60,947 nucleotides of DNA, from assembly GCA_016784025.1 (NCBI GenBank), contig JADHVL010000022.1:1-60947 (forward strand). The letters are read 5' to 3'. The notes beneath the pieces were generated by a model. It ran no database searches. It was not told the origin of the DNA and worked only from the letters and a program-made list of their open reading frames with translations. Positions 9,100-17,957 of the stretch are shown here, piece by piece. Source of the DNA: Fidelibacterota bacterium. GTDB taxonomy: Bacteria; Fidelibacterota; UBA8477; JABMPR01. Each line of letters begins with the position of its first letter. Within the stretch, counting starts at the first letter, position 1. The translations under genes were made by a program, and so were the position numbers.

Positions 9100-9837
9100 T
9101 TGGAAAATATTAGGACTCTCAGCGTGAAAAAGAAAACATGGATCACTACAATCATCATTTTATTGCTAACAAATCTGAACGTTTCAGGTGCCAATCATCG
9201 TGAAGGAGCAAAGGGCGCCCTCATGTTTGGAGTTAAGGATTATTATCGACTAAGCTCATTTGAGGGTACCATGCTATCATACAAAAAGATGCTAGATGAA
9301 CACAACGAGTACCGTTTTTCTTTAAGCTTATCGGGTAGATACATGAGTCCTGAAACAGAGCACTCCACGATTGACAATATCGTATCACAAGATACGGTAA
9401 TCTCTTCATCAGATGAATATGCCAGAAAGACTAATTCCTGGTATGTGAGCTTTGGGGCTTATCGAATCTGGCATCAAAAAAATGACCACGTGGTAAATTT
9501 TTACGCTGGTTTTGGCCCCTATGTTGGGTATAGCAATTATTATGGTCGTTCTGAGGATGATGGCTATAACAACAGACTTGATATCGATGAGTCTTTCGAT
9601 AAGAGCATTTCTGCTGGCCTGAGGACACTACTAGGGGTTGAAGTAAAGATAACGGAGAGAGTGAGTCTGATGGGTGAATATCGTCCCTCTGTTTCATATG
9701 GAAAAACCTATTCAGAGTTTAGACAATCGTGGGAGCGTTTGAGCGATGGAGACAATGGCGTTGATATCAGGAAAACGGTGACCCCCTCAGTAAATTTTGG
9801 GAGTACAACGCTTTTCGGTGTGGCGTTCTACTTTTAG
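9100..9837 (+). CDS. Outer-membrane beta-barrel-like protein
   Basis: This 245-residue protein has an N-terminal signal peptide ending near VSGA and then alternating hydrophobic/aromatic strands, finishing in LFGVAFYF. The terminal phenylalanine and the alternating pattern are typical of an outer-membrane barrel of eight or so strands. I recognise no specific family. TTG 9100 has an AGAGG at 9087-9091; GTG 9124 is in frame and would also leave a complete signal peptide, so the true start is uncertain. Confidence 0.7.
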   Translation: MENIRTLSVKKKTWITTIIILLLTNLNVSGANHREGAKGALMFGVKDYYRLSSFEGTMLSYKKMLDEHNEYRFSLSLSGRYMSPETEHSTIDNIVSQDTVISSSDEYARKTNSWYVSFGAYRIWHQKNDHVVNFYAGFGPYVGYSNYYGRSEDDGYNNRLDIDESFDKSISAGLRTLLGVEVKITERVSLMGEYRPSVSYGKTYSEFRQSWERLSDGDNGVDIRKTVTPSVNFGSTTLFGVAFYF

Positions 9838-9846
9838 TTTCTAGCT

Positions 9847-10974
9847 ATGGATAATAACATGACTATTTACCCGGTAAATTCACAGCGTGAGCGGCTTGAG
9901 TTCATCGAATTTCCTTATGAATTGTATCGACATGATCCTGTGTGGGTGCCTCAATTACGGAGTGAGCAACGCAAACAATTTGATGCCAGTTCAAATCCAT
10001 TTCTTGAACACTGTGACTGGCAACTTTTCCTATTAAAAGACCAGGGGAAAACCATTGGACGTGTCGCCGCTTTTGTCGACAACATCGCCGTTGATTTCTG
10101 GAAAGAACGTATTGGTCACTTCGGTTACTTCGAATGTATTTCAGACCAGACAGCATCAGGACTGTTGCTGGAAGCTGCCAGAAATTGGTTGAAGGAGCAG
10201 CGCTGCACACTGATGCGCGGCCCCTGGAGTTTTGTTTCACAGGAAATCGGTATGGTAGTGGAAGGCTTTGAGCCATCCCCGGTTCTCATGGCCCCGTACA
10301 ACCCGCCCTACTACAATGAATTCCTGGCCGATTTCGGCCTGCACAAGGCCAAGGATCTTTTATGCTGGTCTATCTCAATGGCGGAGGGCTATAAAGTCCC
10401 CCAGCGTATCCTGACACTGACTGATTTGGTGGCCAAACGCTATGGGGTCAGCATTCGACCCATGGATATGAAACAATACGATCGGGATGTTCAAATCTTC
10501 ACTGAACTATCCAACAAGAGCATTGTTGCAAACTGGGGCTTCTCTCCTGTGACAGAAGCCGAGGCCAATGCCATCGCACAGGACATGAAGCAAATCATAC
10601 AGCCCAAAGGGGTGCTCTTTGCCGAGGATAAACATGGACGCCCCATCGGATTTGCCGTTGCCCTCCCGGATATCAATCACCTGCTCAAAGGATTGAAGGG
10701 ACGCTTGTTTCCCTTTGGTTTTATCAAGCTGCTCTGGGGCATCCCGCGGCTACGACGCTATCGCATGTTCGCCCTGGGGGTCATCCCTGAATTTCAGGGC
10801 AAAGCCGTGGACAGCCTGCTTTATCGAGCGCTCTATGAATCCCTCAATGCACCGGATATGTGGATGGAGATTAACTATGTGCTGGAAGACAACTGGCCCA
10901 TGGTCAATGCCATCGAAAAGCTGGGAGCCAAGCCCTTGCGACGATATCGTGTGTATGAAATGGATATCATTTAG
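9847..10974 (+). CDS. GNAT-like N-acetyltransferase
   Basis: This 375-residue protein is likely a two-lobed acyltransferase of the GNAT superfamily. The N-terminal half has the strand-helix pattern around GKTIGRVAAF. The C-terminal half has the segment FALGVIPEFQGKAVDSLL, the acetyl-CoA pyrophosphate-binding region (usual form Q/RxxGxG/A), followed by a long stretch ending in MVNAIEKLGAKPLRRYRVYE. No signal peptide. Similar 370-390-residue proteins occur widely as lone genes and their substrate is unknown. It begins nine bases after the barrel gene, so it may be co-transcribed with it. Confidence 0.75.
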   Translation: MDNNMTIYPVNSQRERLEFIEFPYELYRHDPVWVPQLRSEQRKQFDASSNPFLEHCDWQLFLLKDQGKTIGRVAAFVDNIAVDFWKERIGHFGYFECISDQTASGLLLEAARNWLKEQRCTLMRGPWSFVSQEIGMVVEGFEPSPVLMAPYNPPYYNEFLADFGLHKAKDLLCWSISMAEGYKVPQRILTLTDLVAKRYGVSIRPMDMKQYDRDVQIFTELSNKSIVANWGFSPVTEAEANAIAQDMKQIIQPKGVLFAEDKHGRPIGFAVALPDINHLLKGLKGRLFPFGFIKLLWGIPRLRRYRMFALGVIPEFQGKAVDSLLYRALYESLNAPDMWMEINYVLEDNWPMVNAIEKLGAKPLRRYRVYEMDII

Positions 10975-11019
10975 ATTGAAGTGATCATTGTACCGAAGAC
11001 CTCGGTTTGATTTGATAGT

Positions 11020-11042
11020 ACTCAAAAGGTGTCCTTTTGAGT
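11020..11042. terminator. Perfect 10-bp hairpin after the GNAT-like gene
   Basis: ACTCAAAAGG (11020-11029) and CCTTTTGAGT (11033-11042) form a perfect ten-base stem with a TGT loop. It sits 45 bases after the acetyltransferase gene and could terminate transcription, although no U-tract follows. The right arm GGTGTCCTTTTGAGT is found again with one change at 13634-13648, so it may be part of a dispersed repeat. Confidence 0.5.
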
Positions 11043-11126
11043 AGAACAACCAGGAGCGTTAGAAACCCTTTTTAAACCAGGGGAACCAGTGTATACGCCA
11101 CATTATTTTTCTAAGGAGAACATGAC

Positions 11127-12521
11127 TTGTTTTTGAAAATTCCTGTTTCACTCGTGATACTACTTGTTGCATCAATCTCCATCGCAAATGGAAGCGCTTT
11201 TGAGGATCATCTCCCAGAGACTATTTTAGAAGATCCAGATAAAAAGGATGCGGTACTCCAACTCATTGATGCGTATGGAATGATCAATCCAGATATCATT
11301 TACCTGTACATTAGACAGTTAAACAATCAATACGGTGGGGCTGATAGTAAAGACACCGCGTCAGCTATTCAGTGCACCTTGAACAAGTTGAAAATCGAGA
11401 GTTATTCTAAACGAAATCAGTGGGTGGAAAGAATCCGTACACTTACAGACAACCACTTTGAGACGAACTATGTTCACAATAAACTTCAAAGTCAAATCTC
11501 ACAAAAATTAATCAATATGGAAGTGAAGGAATCGAAGGATTCCTGTGATTCATTCGATCTTGATTTAAATCTTCAGGATTTTTTTGCATGTGCTTATTAT
11601 TCGCCGGAAAAAGAAATACAGTTTAATCCTGATGAAGATTATTCTTCCCTGAGAGCTGACTTAGAGGTGAAAGAACTATCCCAATATTTTGACATTATTG
11701 TTCATCTTGAATCTGGCAAAAGACCACCTTCTCCTGAGGTTTTATTTTCTGCTTTGAACTATTGGTATCTTTTTGATTCCAATGGTAATTCAAACCTCGA
11801 ATCGCTCCAGTTCAATATCGTGGATTTGCTGATCGAGTATACCAGGGAGTCCTATATTCAGAAACACGATTTTCAGATCTCTTTAGGTGCTTTTCCCACC
11901 TCAAGCAGTCTCGATTTAAGCTATGATGCATCCATACCCAACATGATGATGGACAGACAGAGAACCGATGCCATAAAACGCCCGTCGATCCATGTGGGTC
12001 TGGGATTTGCCCTGAGGTTTTCCCAATGGAAGGGACCGTTCTCAGGCATCAATTTTGACCTTTCGTCCAATATCCCGTTGATAAATCAAACTCGTAAGAG
12101 AGATGGCGATAATACGAGCATCTTTTCAACCGGTACATATAGCCTTAGAAAAGAGGAGTATCTCTACGAGGTGTTTCAAACGGAGAATATCAAATACTTT
12201 GATTTGACGCTAAATGTTACGACACCCCTGTATTTAATGTCGAATGGGATGCAGCTGGCGGGAGGAATTATACTCCAATATGAACACTTGTCTTATGATT
12301 TCGTTTATGATGGTGAATATGTTGTGTATCGTAAGTATCATACCTCGATGTATTATGAAATTGATAGGGGATTGACAGGTTCCGTTACTCAAGGATATTC
12401 TGAAAAGGACACAAATATTCATATTTCGTTACTGGCTTCTTATCCGTTTACCAAAAAATTACTTCTAGATGCTTTTGTGAATACAATTCGACCATCCCTG
12501 ACACTTAAGTATGTATTGTAA
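11127..12521 (+). CDS. Exported protein, probable outer-membrane barrel C-terminus
   Basis: This 464-residue protein has a clear signal peptide (hydrophobic stretch to about residue 23). The first 230 residues are mostly helical and charged. The last 200 residues alternate like a barrel and end in SLTLKYVL. No known family is recognised. The start is odd: AAGGAG (11113) precedes ATG 11122, but that frame closes after four codons, whereas TTG 11127 opens the long frame. Either TTG is the start or one base is missing near 11127. Confidence 0.65.
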   Translation: MFLKIPVSLVILLVASISIANGSAFEDHLPETILEDPDKKDAVLQLIDAYGMINPDIIYLYIRQLNNQYGGADSKDTASAIQCTLNKLKIESYSKRNQWVERIRTLTDNHFETNYVHNKLQSQISQKLINMEVKESKDSCDSFDLDLNLQDFFACAYYSPEKEIQFNPDEDYSSLRADLEVKELSQYFDIIVHLESGKRPPSPEVLFSALNYWYLFDSNGNSNLESLQFNIVDLLIEYTRESYIQKHDFQISLGAFPTSSSLDLSYDASIPNMMMDRQRTDAIKRPSIHVGLGFALRFSQWKGPFSGINFDLSSNIPLINQTRKRDGDNTSIFSTGTYSLRKEEYLYEVFQTENIKYFDLTLNVTTPLYLMSNGMQLAGGIILQYEHLSYDFVYDGEYVVYRKYHTSMYYEIDRGLTGSVTQGYSEKDTNIHISLLASYPFTKKLLLDAFVNTIRPSLTLKYVL

Positions 12522-12622
12522 ACTTTGGTGCTCTAGCAAAGACCTATCTACGTGCTTGCACAGTGTTCTTATACAGTTAATATTCATTCAAGCTGATGTG
12601 TCTAATATCCCGGGAGAATCTT

Positions 12623-13633
12623 ATGAAATCACTTGATTATAGCGACGTATATCTCACGCCATCTTACTCCGAACTGGAAAGCCGGAGTCATGTGGATTTG
12701 TCTGTAGGTCTGTTCAAGCACCCCCAATTCCATACCCTAGCCATGCCAGTTATTGCAGCTAATATGAAAACCGTCACGGGATCACAGATGGTGGTCAATT
12801 TACATAAACTGGGAGCCATGGCAATTCTGCACAGGTTTCACCAAACGTCAGATGAATATCATAATGATTGTGAGAGTATTGTTTCAGAGCAATGTCCCCT
12901 TGATATTTCTGTAGGCGTCAATGATCTCAAGCTGTTAAAACCTTTTGAACAGGCCAACAGAAAAGGATATCTGAGAAGTATCACCATAGATATTGCCCAT
13001 GGTCATCATGTAAAAATGAAAGCACAGATTGGTCATGTCAAAGCCTGGATTCATAAACATCAACTGGACGACCAAGTCGATATTATTGCCGGAAATGTGT
13101 GTACCCCTGAAGCAGTGAAAGATTTGTCTGCCTGGGGTGCTGATATTGTAAAGGTAGGTATTGGACCTGGTTCGGCCTGTACAACCAGGATCATGACAGG
13201 CTATGGCATTCCCCAGTTCTCTGCCATTCTCACCTGTGCCAAATTGAAAGCTGAATTGGGAGTCAAAATAATTGCTGACGGTGGGATTACCTCCGTTGGA
13301 GATATTGCCAAAGCTCTGGCCGCTGGAGCAGACGCCATTATGACGGGAAGTTTATTTGCCGGTACCAAAGAAAGCCCTGGACCGAAATTAAGAAGAGGAA
13401 ATTACCCCAATGAAACCTTTTACAAAAGTTATATGGGCAGTGCTTCCTTTGAATCCAAACTCAACACAGGTAATAGCGGGAAACATACTGAGGGTGTGAG
13501 TATGGAGATTCCCTACAAAGGCGCTGTCAAGTATGCCATCAAGGATATCAATGATGGTCTCTGCAGTGCTTTCAGCTACGCAGGGGCTGCTAATCTTGAC
13601 GAATTTCATTCCAAGGCGAAATGGGTCACTTGA
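12623..13633 (+). CDS. guaC: GMP reductase (IMPDH/GMPR family)
   Basis: This 336-residue enzyme belongs to the IMP dehydrogenase/GMP reductase barrel family. It has the N-terminal DVYLTP segment, AANM, the catalytic-cysteine loop GIGPGSACTTR, the DGGIT phosphate-binding segment, and a GSLFAGT..SPG flap start. It lacks the CBS domain pair inserted in most IMP dehydrogenases, and its length fits GMP reductase (326-347), which converts GMP to IMP with NADPH in purine salvage. A CBS-less IMP dehydrogenase is the alternative. ATG 12623 follows GGGAGA at 12612; an upstream in-frame ATG at 12596 is less likely. Confidence 0.8.
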   Translation: MKSLDYSDVYLTPSYSELESRSHVDLSVGLFKHPQFHTLAMPVIAANMKTVTGSQMVVNLHKLGAMAILHRFHQTSDEYHNDCESIVSEQCPLDISVGVNDLKLLKPFEQANRKGYLRSITIDIAHGHHVKMKAQIGHVKAWIHKHQLDDQVDIIAGNVCTPEAVKDLSAWGADIVKVGIGPGSACTTRIMTGYGIPQFSAILTCAKLKAELGVKIIADGGITSVGDIAKALAAGADAIMTGSLFAGTKESPGPKLRRGNYPNETFYKSYMGSASFESKLNTGNSGKHTEGVSMEIPYKGAVKYAIKDINDGLCSAFSYAGAANLDEFHSKAKWVT

Positions 13634-13713
13634 GGTGTCTTTTTGAGTTGGACAGCCCGAGGGGTTGGGAGAAGCAATACACACAAGGTGAGGAAGAATT
13701 GAGACGATTGTTT

Positions 13714-14202
13714 ATGAGAATTTCAATCAAAACAGGTATCGTCTTGGTGACAATCCTGTTTATGGGATGCTCGAACTCTTATACCATTGGCAAATACGAG
13801 GAATTAACAATAAAAGGTAAGGCAATAATCGAGACCAACTTGGGTTCCCGTATTTTAGTTTCAAAGACGATTATTAAGCAAGATTCAGTACAGGCCACCA
13901 AATACGACAGCGACTTAAGTATTCATTTACATGCACGTGACATAAAGCGGATTGTTCAAAAACGAAATAATGCGCTGCAATACGGTATCATCGGTGGCCT
14001 TGGAAGGGCAGCCTGGGTGGTCTTGACTGCCGATGAATGGAATCATGATGATAATACTGGCTACACTGTTTATTGGTCTGCAATGCTGGGAGCGCCAGTT
14101 GGTGGATTAGGATTTCTACTTGGACGTATTCTCCAAGATGAATACTCCTTTCTGTTCGAGAGTAACAAAATGGCGAGGGAACTATCCTCCCAGAAACAAT
14201 AA
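13714..14202 (+). CDS. Lipoprotein with glycine-rich hydrophobic segment
   Basis: This roughly 162-residue protein has a lipoprotein signal peptide with lipobox LFMGC. A beta-rich stretch with a charged KRIVQKR region follows, and a later segment rich in glycine (YGIIGGLGRAA and GAPVGGLGFLLGRIL) could insert in a membrane or pack as a glycine zipper. No family recognised. AGGAAG at 13691 is 17 bases from ATG 13714 and 11 from TTG 13708; either could be the start, and both leave the lipobox intact. Confidence 0.6.
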   Translation: MRISIKTGIVLVTILFMGCSNSYTIGKYEELTIKGKAIIETNLGSRILVSKTIIKQDSVQATKYDSDLSIHLHARDIKRIVQKRNNALQYGIIGGLGRAAWVVLTADEWNHDDNTGYTVYWSAMLGAPVGGLGFLLGRILQDEYSFLFESNKMARELSSQKQ

Positions 14203-14266
14203 AACCGTAAAACGCTAACTTGTGGGGTGAACAGCTCAGGGAGTTAGTAAAACAAGGGGAAATATC

Positions 14267-15241
14267 ATGAAACGAATTTTGCTGGTTGTAATTATGTTTC
14301 AGTCGCTGTTTGGAATGGAATCAAAGGTGGTGGAGCTTAAATATATATCGCCCTCTGATTTGGAAAGTGGTCTTAACTCATCTGGTTTTACAGATAATAT
14401 TCAGCAAAAGTATGTTCTCAATGTATCAAATAATACCATTCTACTAAAAGGCACACAAACCGAGCTTGATGAAATGGAAGGGCTGATAAACTTCCTGGAT
14501 GTTCCTCCCAGACAGATAATTATCAGCGTAAAAATCATCGAAACAACCAGGCAGGATATAATTGATAGTGGAATCGATTGGTCAATATTTATCAATAGCC
14601 TGCGACTTGATTTTTCCTCTGCTCTACATTTTTCGACCCAATTCAGGACGGATCAACCAGATTACAATACCGGCGGCTCTCAGATGCAAGTATCAGCCAG
14701 AAACAATTATATGGAGCCTGGGTTTCTCAATGTCCTGCTTGAAACAGGCATCGCAAAAATTGTTAGTTCTCCCCAGATCGTGACCACAAACAATCAGAAG
14801 GGCAGCATCTTTGATGGAGAGCATGTCACCTACATTTCGCGCTACTCCAGTTTTACCAATCTATATGAAACACAGGAGCTCAACTCAGGATTGTCTCTGG
14901 AGGTCACACCTTCCATAGGACAAGATGATATGATGACTCTGGAAATTGAGGCAAAGTATACCTTCATCAGCGGCTATCTCGAAGGAAGTCCCATCGAATC
15001 AGGACAGATTCTGAATAATCGAGTGATCGTGAAAGATGCCGAACCATTTTTACTGGGTGCCTTCAATACAACCACTGAACACACGCAAAAGAGGAAATTC
15101 CCGTTACTGGGCTCAATACTGCCATTTCTATTTAGCGCCAAGGACAATTCGAGTATGGAGAGAGTGTCTCTGATTGTCCTGGAACCAACCATCATTGATC
15201 TGAAGGGATCGGCTCCACCTGAGGGAGAAGAGGAGAAGTAG
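14267..15241 (+). CDS. Short secretin-family protein
   Basis: This 324-residue exported protein has a signal peptide (to about residue 17), one N-type subdomain (residues about 20-80, ending in LDVPPRQI), and a secretin core: VKIIETTRQDIIDSGIDW, the central SPQIVTTNNQKGSI..G segment, and a closing FPLLGSILPFLF region typical of GspD/PilQ secretins. It is much shorter than type II or pilus secretins (600-700 residues) and no other secretion genes are nearby. It is likely an outer-membrane ring or a stand-alone relative. The next gene starts at the base after its stop (TAGATG), so the two are translationally coupled. Confidence 0.8.
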   Translation: MKRILLVVIMFQSLFGMESKVVELKYISPSDLESGLNSSGFTDNIQQKYVLNVSNNTILLKGTQTELDEMEGLINFLDVPPRQIIISVKIIETTRQDIIDSGIDWSIFINSLRLDFSSALHFSTQFRTDQPDYNTGGSQMQVSARNNYMEPGFLNVLLETGIAKIVSSPQIVTTNNQKGSIFDGEHVTYISRYSSFTNLYETQELNSGLSLEVTPSIGQDDMMTLEIEAKYTFISGYLEGSPIESGQILNNRVIVKDAEPFLLGAFNTTTEHTQKRKFPLLGSILPFLFSAKDNSSMERVSLIVLEPTIIDLKGSAPPEGEEEK

Positions 15242-15808
15242 ATGACGTATAGTCGCACGACATGGTTGATTCTGAGTCTGAGCTTAGTGCTAACACCTCT
15301 ATTCGCACACGAAACTGATGTCAATTATGATAAAATTGAGCTCGGCGGCATCATGGGTTGGGGATCACCCCTGGGTGTTGGGATAGAAGGTGGTTACTAT
15401 TTTAATCCACATTCTGTGGCAACAGCCGGTCTGGGATTTGGCTTTTCAGGATTCAAGGCTGGTGCTGGCGTCAAATATTTATTAAACCCTGACAAAATGT
15501 TTACCCCTTTTGGCGGGATATATCTCTCCAGCTCCAGTGGATTGTCAAATCTCAATGTGACCGTTAATATGGATTCAGCAGTGTATCGTATTGATCCAGC
15601 ATCATTATTGTCACTTCGCACTGGTCTTAGATTTCAGGTGGGCTTTATCCGGGTTTATGGACATCTCGGTTATGGCATTGCGCTAAATGGCGGAAAGTCG
15701 CATTATGAGTCTGGAAGTCTTTCAGAAGATGTATCCGATTTTGCACGTTTTATGGAGCCTGGAGGAATTGAAATTTCAATCGGTGCCGGACTCCGAATAC
15801 CTGGTTGA
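15242..15808 (+). CDS. Outer-membrane beta-barrel-like protein coupled to the secretin
   Basis: This 188-residue protein has a signal peptide ending near LFAHE and then glycine-rich alternating strands (GIMGWGSPLGVGIEGGYYF, GLGFGFSGFKAGAG), ending in SIGAGLRIPG. The pattern fits a small eight-stranded outer-membrane barrel. It begins immediately after the secretin stop codon with no gap, so the two products are likely made together, perhaps as parts of one outer-membrane complex. Specific function unknown. Confidence 0.7.
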   Translation: MTYSRTTWLILSLSLVLTPLFAHETDVNYDKIELGGIMGWGSPLGVGIEGGYYFNPHSVATAGLGFGFSGFKAGAGVKYLLNPDKMFTPFGGIYLSSSSGLSNLNVTVNMDSAVYRIDPASLLSLRTGLRFQVGFIRVYGHLGYGIALNGGKSHYESGSLSEDVSDFARFMEPGGIEISIGAGLRIPG

Positions 15809-15831
15809 AACCCTGCCAACAAAGGAAAGAG

Positions 15832-16356
15832 ATGATGACAGTAAAAACGGGTATCCCTGATTTCGTGATTTGTGAAGCAGTTGAGGCCGATGTTCCTCTC
15901 ATTCTTTCATTTATCCATGAGCTTGCTGAATATGAGAAGCTCGCCAATGAAGTGGTTGCAACCGAAGAAGTATTGCGTGAATCTTTGTTTGGAGATCGCA
16001 AGGTTGCAGAGGTTCTGCTTGGATATTATCGGGGGGAGGCCGTGTCATTTGCACTTTTTTTTCACAACTTCTCAACCTTTCTAGGACAACCGGGTATTTA
16101 CCTGGAGGATCTCTACGTGAAACCCCAAATGCGTGGCAAGGGACTTGGTAAAGTTATTCTGGCCTATCTCGCCAGTCTTGCTCGCTCACGCAAATGCGGT
16201 CGCTTCGAGTGGTGGGTCCTCGATTGGAATAAGTCAGCACTGAAATTCTACCGTTCTGTGGGAGCAATACCAATGGATGAGTGGACGGTTCAACGGCTAG
16301 AAGGTGACGCCCTGAATAAATTGGCAGACGAGTTTGTAGGTGGGGATGACATATAA
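15832..16356 (+). CDS. GNAT acetyltransferase, spermidine/diamine acetyltransferase-like
   Basis: This protein of about 174 residues is a GNAT enzyme. Motif A reads LEDLYVKPQMRGKGLGK (the R/QxxGxG/A acetyl-CoA loop), and FEWWVLDWN..ALKFYRSVGA with DEWTV is the signature shared with spermidine/spermine and diamine N-acetyltransferases. It should acetylate a small amine in the cytosol. ATG 15832 (or ATG 15835) follows AAAGGA at 15821-15826; the in-frame TTG at 15805 inside the preceding gene is unlikely. Its TAA stop is part of a TAACAA...GCGTTATA inverted pair (see findings). Confidence 0.85.
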   Translation: MMTVKTGIPDFVICEAVEADVPLILSFIHELAEYEKLANEVVATEEVLRESLFGDRKVAEVLLGYYRGEAVSFALFFHNFSTFLGQPGIYLEDLYVKPQMRGKGLGKVILAYLASLARSRKCGRFEWWVLDWNKSALKFYRSVGAIPMDEWTVQRLEGDALNKLADEFVGGDDI

Positions 16357-16404
16357 CAACTGCCTGGAACCCATCGTGCGTTATACGTATCAAGGAGAGA
16401 ACAG

Positions 16405-16782
16405 ATGGAAGTCTTGATTAAGCTGGGTGGTGTCTACAATATCGCTCTGGTGATATTTCATCTGTTGTTCTGGCGCATCTTCGACTGGAAAAACGATCTT
16501 CGTAAATTGTCTTTCTTAAATAGAGCCATCATGCAGGTTTTGAATTTGAGCTTATCCTTTGTGTTTATCATCTTTAGCTACATCTCTATCGCGCATACAG
16601 ATGAACTGCTCTCAACAGCTCTGGGCCATAGCCTGCTCATCCTCATGACACTCTTTTGGGTGGCTCGATCTATAGAGCAAATCATATTTTTTAAGTTAAA
16701 CCATTGGGGGTCAGTAGCTTTCCTGGCATTTTTTCTGGTAGGGGCCGTTCTTTATGCAATCCCTGCTATATTTTACACATAA
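16405..16782 (+). CDS. Four-helix membrane protein, 125 residues
   Basis: This 125-residue protein has about four hydrophobic segments (residues roughly 7-22, 45-65, 73-90 and 100-122), consistent with a small inner-membrane protein of even topology. No catalytic motif is visible. AAGGAGAG at 16391 gives good support for ATG 16405. The gene stands alone between two short junctions that each carry TAAC...GTTA pairs. Confidence 0.65.
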   Translation: MEVLIKLGGVYNIALVIFHLLFWRIFDWKNDLRKLSFLNRAIMQVLNLSLSFVFIIFSYISIAHTDELLSTALGHSLLILMTLFWVARSIEQIIFFKLNHWGSVAFLAFFLVGAVLYAIPAIFYT

Positions 16783-16825
16783 CAGCAGGTGATGGGCACA
16801 ACGTTAGACAGGCGCAATAGATCAG

Positions 16826-17395
16826 ATGAAACGTATTTTTATTATATCGGTGGTCGTAAGTATCGCATGGGCTGTACCAATCAATCAACCAACAGATGTT
16901 TCTATCGGGTTCAACGATCTCATGTCAGGGATAGTGAAAATGGAATTATCCTATTCAGACTCGATCACACTAAAGGAAACCGATTATTTGATAACCCTCG
17001 CGAATATCATCCCCTTCCATGCACCAACGAGAAAATTCGGCATTCGAAAATTTCTTTCTATCGGGATGAATAAGAGGTGGCCCTTTTATTATCAACCAAG
17101 CAACTGCAAGCGGTTCTATGGTCTGGGATTACGTCTTTATTATGCTGAAATAGATCCAGAGATTACGGAATTAGGTAGATTTATGAGATTCTTGGATATT
17201 GATAAATCAGCCTGGACTTTTATTACCTTGGAACCAGAGGTTGGTAGAAAGTGGATCATAAATGATCGATTTGTTGTCTTATTAGCACTGGGTGGTGGCC
17301 CCATCATCTTCAAAGCAAAGAATGGTGAACAATTTGATTGGGAACTGCCACCAATGAGTTTACACTTTACTTTCAATCTTGGATTTAAGCTCTGA
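16826..17395 (+). CDS. Exported protein, possible small outer-membrane barrel
   Basis: This 189-residue protein has a signal peptide (MKRIFIISVVVSIAWAVP) and beta-rich mature sequence with repeated aromatic pairs (FYGLGLRLYYAEI, FVVLLALGGGPIIF), ending in TFNLGFKL, as in small outer-membrane proteins. No family recognised. No strong ribosome-binding site is seen before ATG 16826. Confidence 0.6.
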   Translation: MKRIFIISVVVSIAWAVPINQPTDVSIGFNDLMSGIVKMELSYSDSITLKETDYLITLANIIPFHAPTRKFGIRKFLSIGMNKRWPFYYQPSNCKRFYGLGLRLYYAEIDPEITELGRFMRFLDIDKSAWTFITLEPEVGRKWIINDRFVVLLALGGGPIIFKAKNGEQFDWELPPMSLHFTFNLGFKL

Positions 17396-17429
17396 TTTTC
17401 GAAAGCCGATGGAGCTAGACATAAAAAAC

Positions 17430-17912
17430 ATGAAATTTATTCTACTCATAGCATTCCTGCTTGGATTTCTTCTCTTAGGCTGTACAGATCCAGACTCCCA
17501 TAAAGATGACTTGAAGATTGATCAGGCTTTTGTAACAATTGAAAATATCCAGATCACGACTCAAGCTTTCTGGGGTAGCCGTATTTTGGCTTCAACTGAG
17601 TATGAACAGATTAGAATGGAAATTTCTGATTCCGTGTATATTGATATTCTCAATTTGAAGTACACCGAAGGTGTCACTACCTGGCAAAAGGGTGAGACCT
17701 CACCAGAAGGTATCTTATTTAGTCTGTATGAACGTTTTTATGGAGGATCCATGTACATGGTTCAAGATGGCCTCTTGAATATCCAGTGGCGCACAGACTC
17801 TGCAATTTCCGGTTCATTCGATGTCATGGTTTACAATATGGCCTCAAGTTGTTATGATTGCCCAGAGTATGAACGTTATCTAGAGGGCGAATTTATGGTG
17901 GCCATTGATTGA
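17430..17912 (+). CDS. Lipoprotein of unknown function
   Basis: This 160-residue protein begins MKFILLIAFLLGFLLLGC, a signal peptide with lipobox LLGC; the mature part is acidic and beta-rich, with a CYDC pair near the C-terminus that could form a disulfide or bind metal. It probably sits on the periplasmic face of a membrane. In-frame ATG 17409 is an alternative start. It follows the exported protein at 16826 by 34 bases and is likely in the same transcript. Confidence 0.6.
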   Translation: MKFILLIAFLLGFLLLGCTDPDSHKDDLKIDQAFVTIENIQITTQAFWGSRILASTEYEQIRMEISDSVYIDILNLKYTEGVTTWQKGETSPEGILFSLYERFYGGSMYMVQDGLLNIQWRTDSAISGSFDVMVYNMASSCYDCPEYERYLEGEFMVAID

Positions 17913-17957
17913 TGAGTCACCGTGCCGGGTATTAAAGGAAAATATTAAAGGTAGCAC

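Noticed and set aside
9431..9697. Antisense open frames inside large genes (for example in the barrel gene)
   Set aside because: They are shadows of the real genes: no start sites, no family similarity, and composition dictated by the other strand.
12596..12622. Upstream in-frame ATG for the GMP reductase gene
   Set aside because: The family normally starts near MKSLDYSDV; GGGAGA is placed for ATG 12623.
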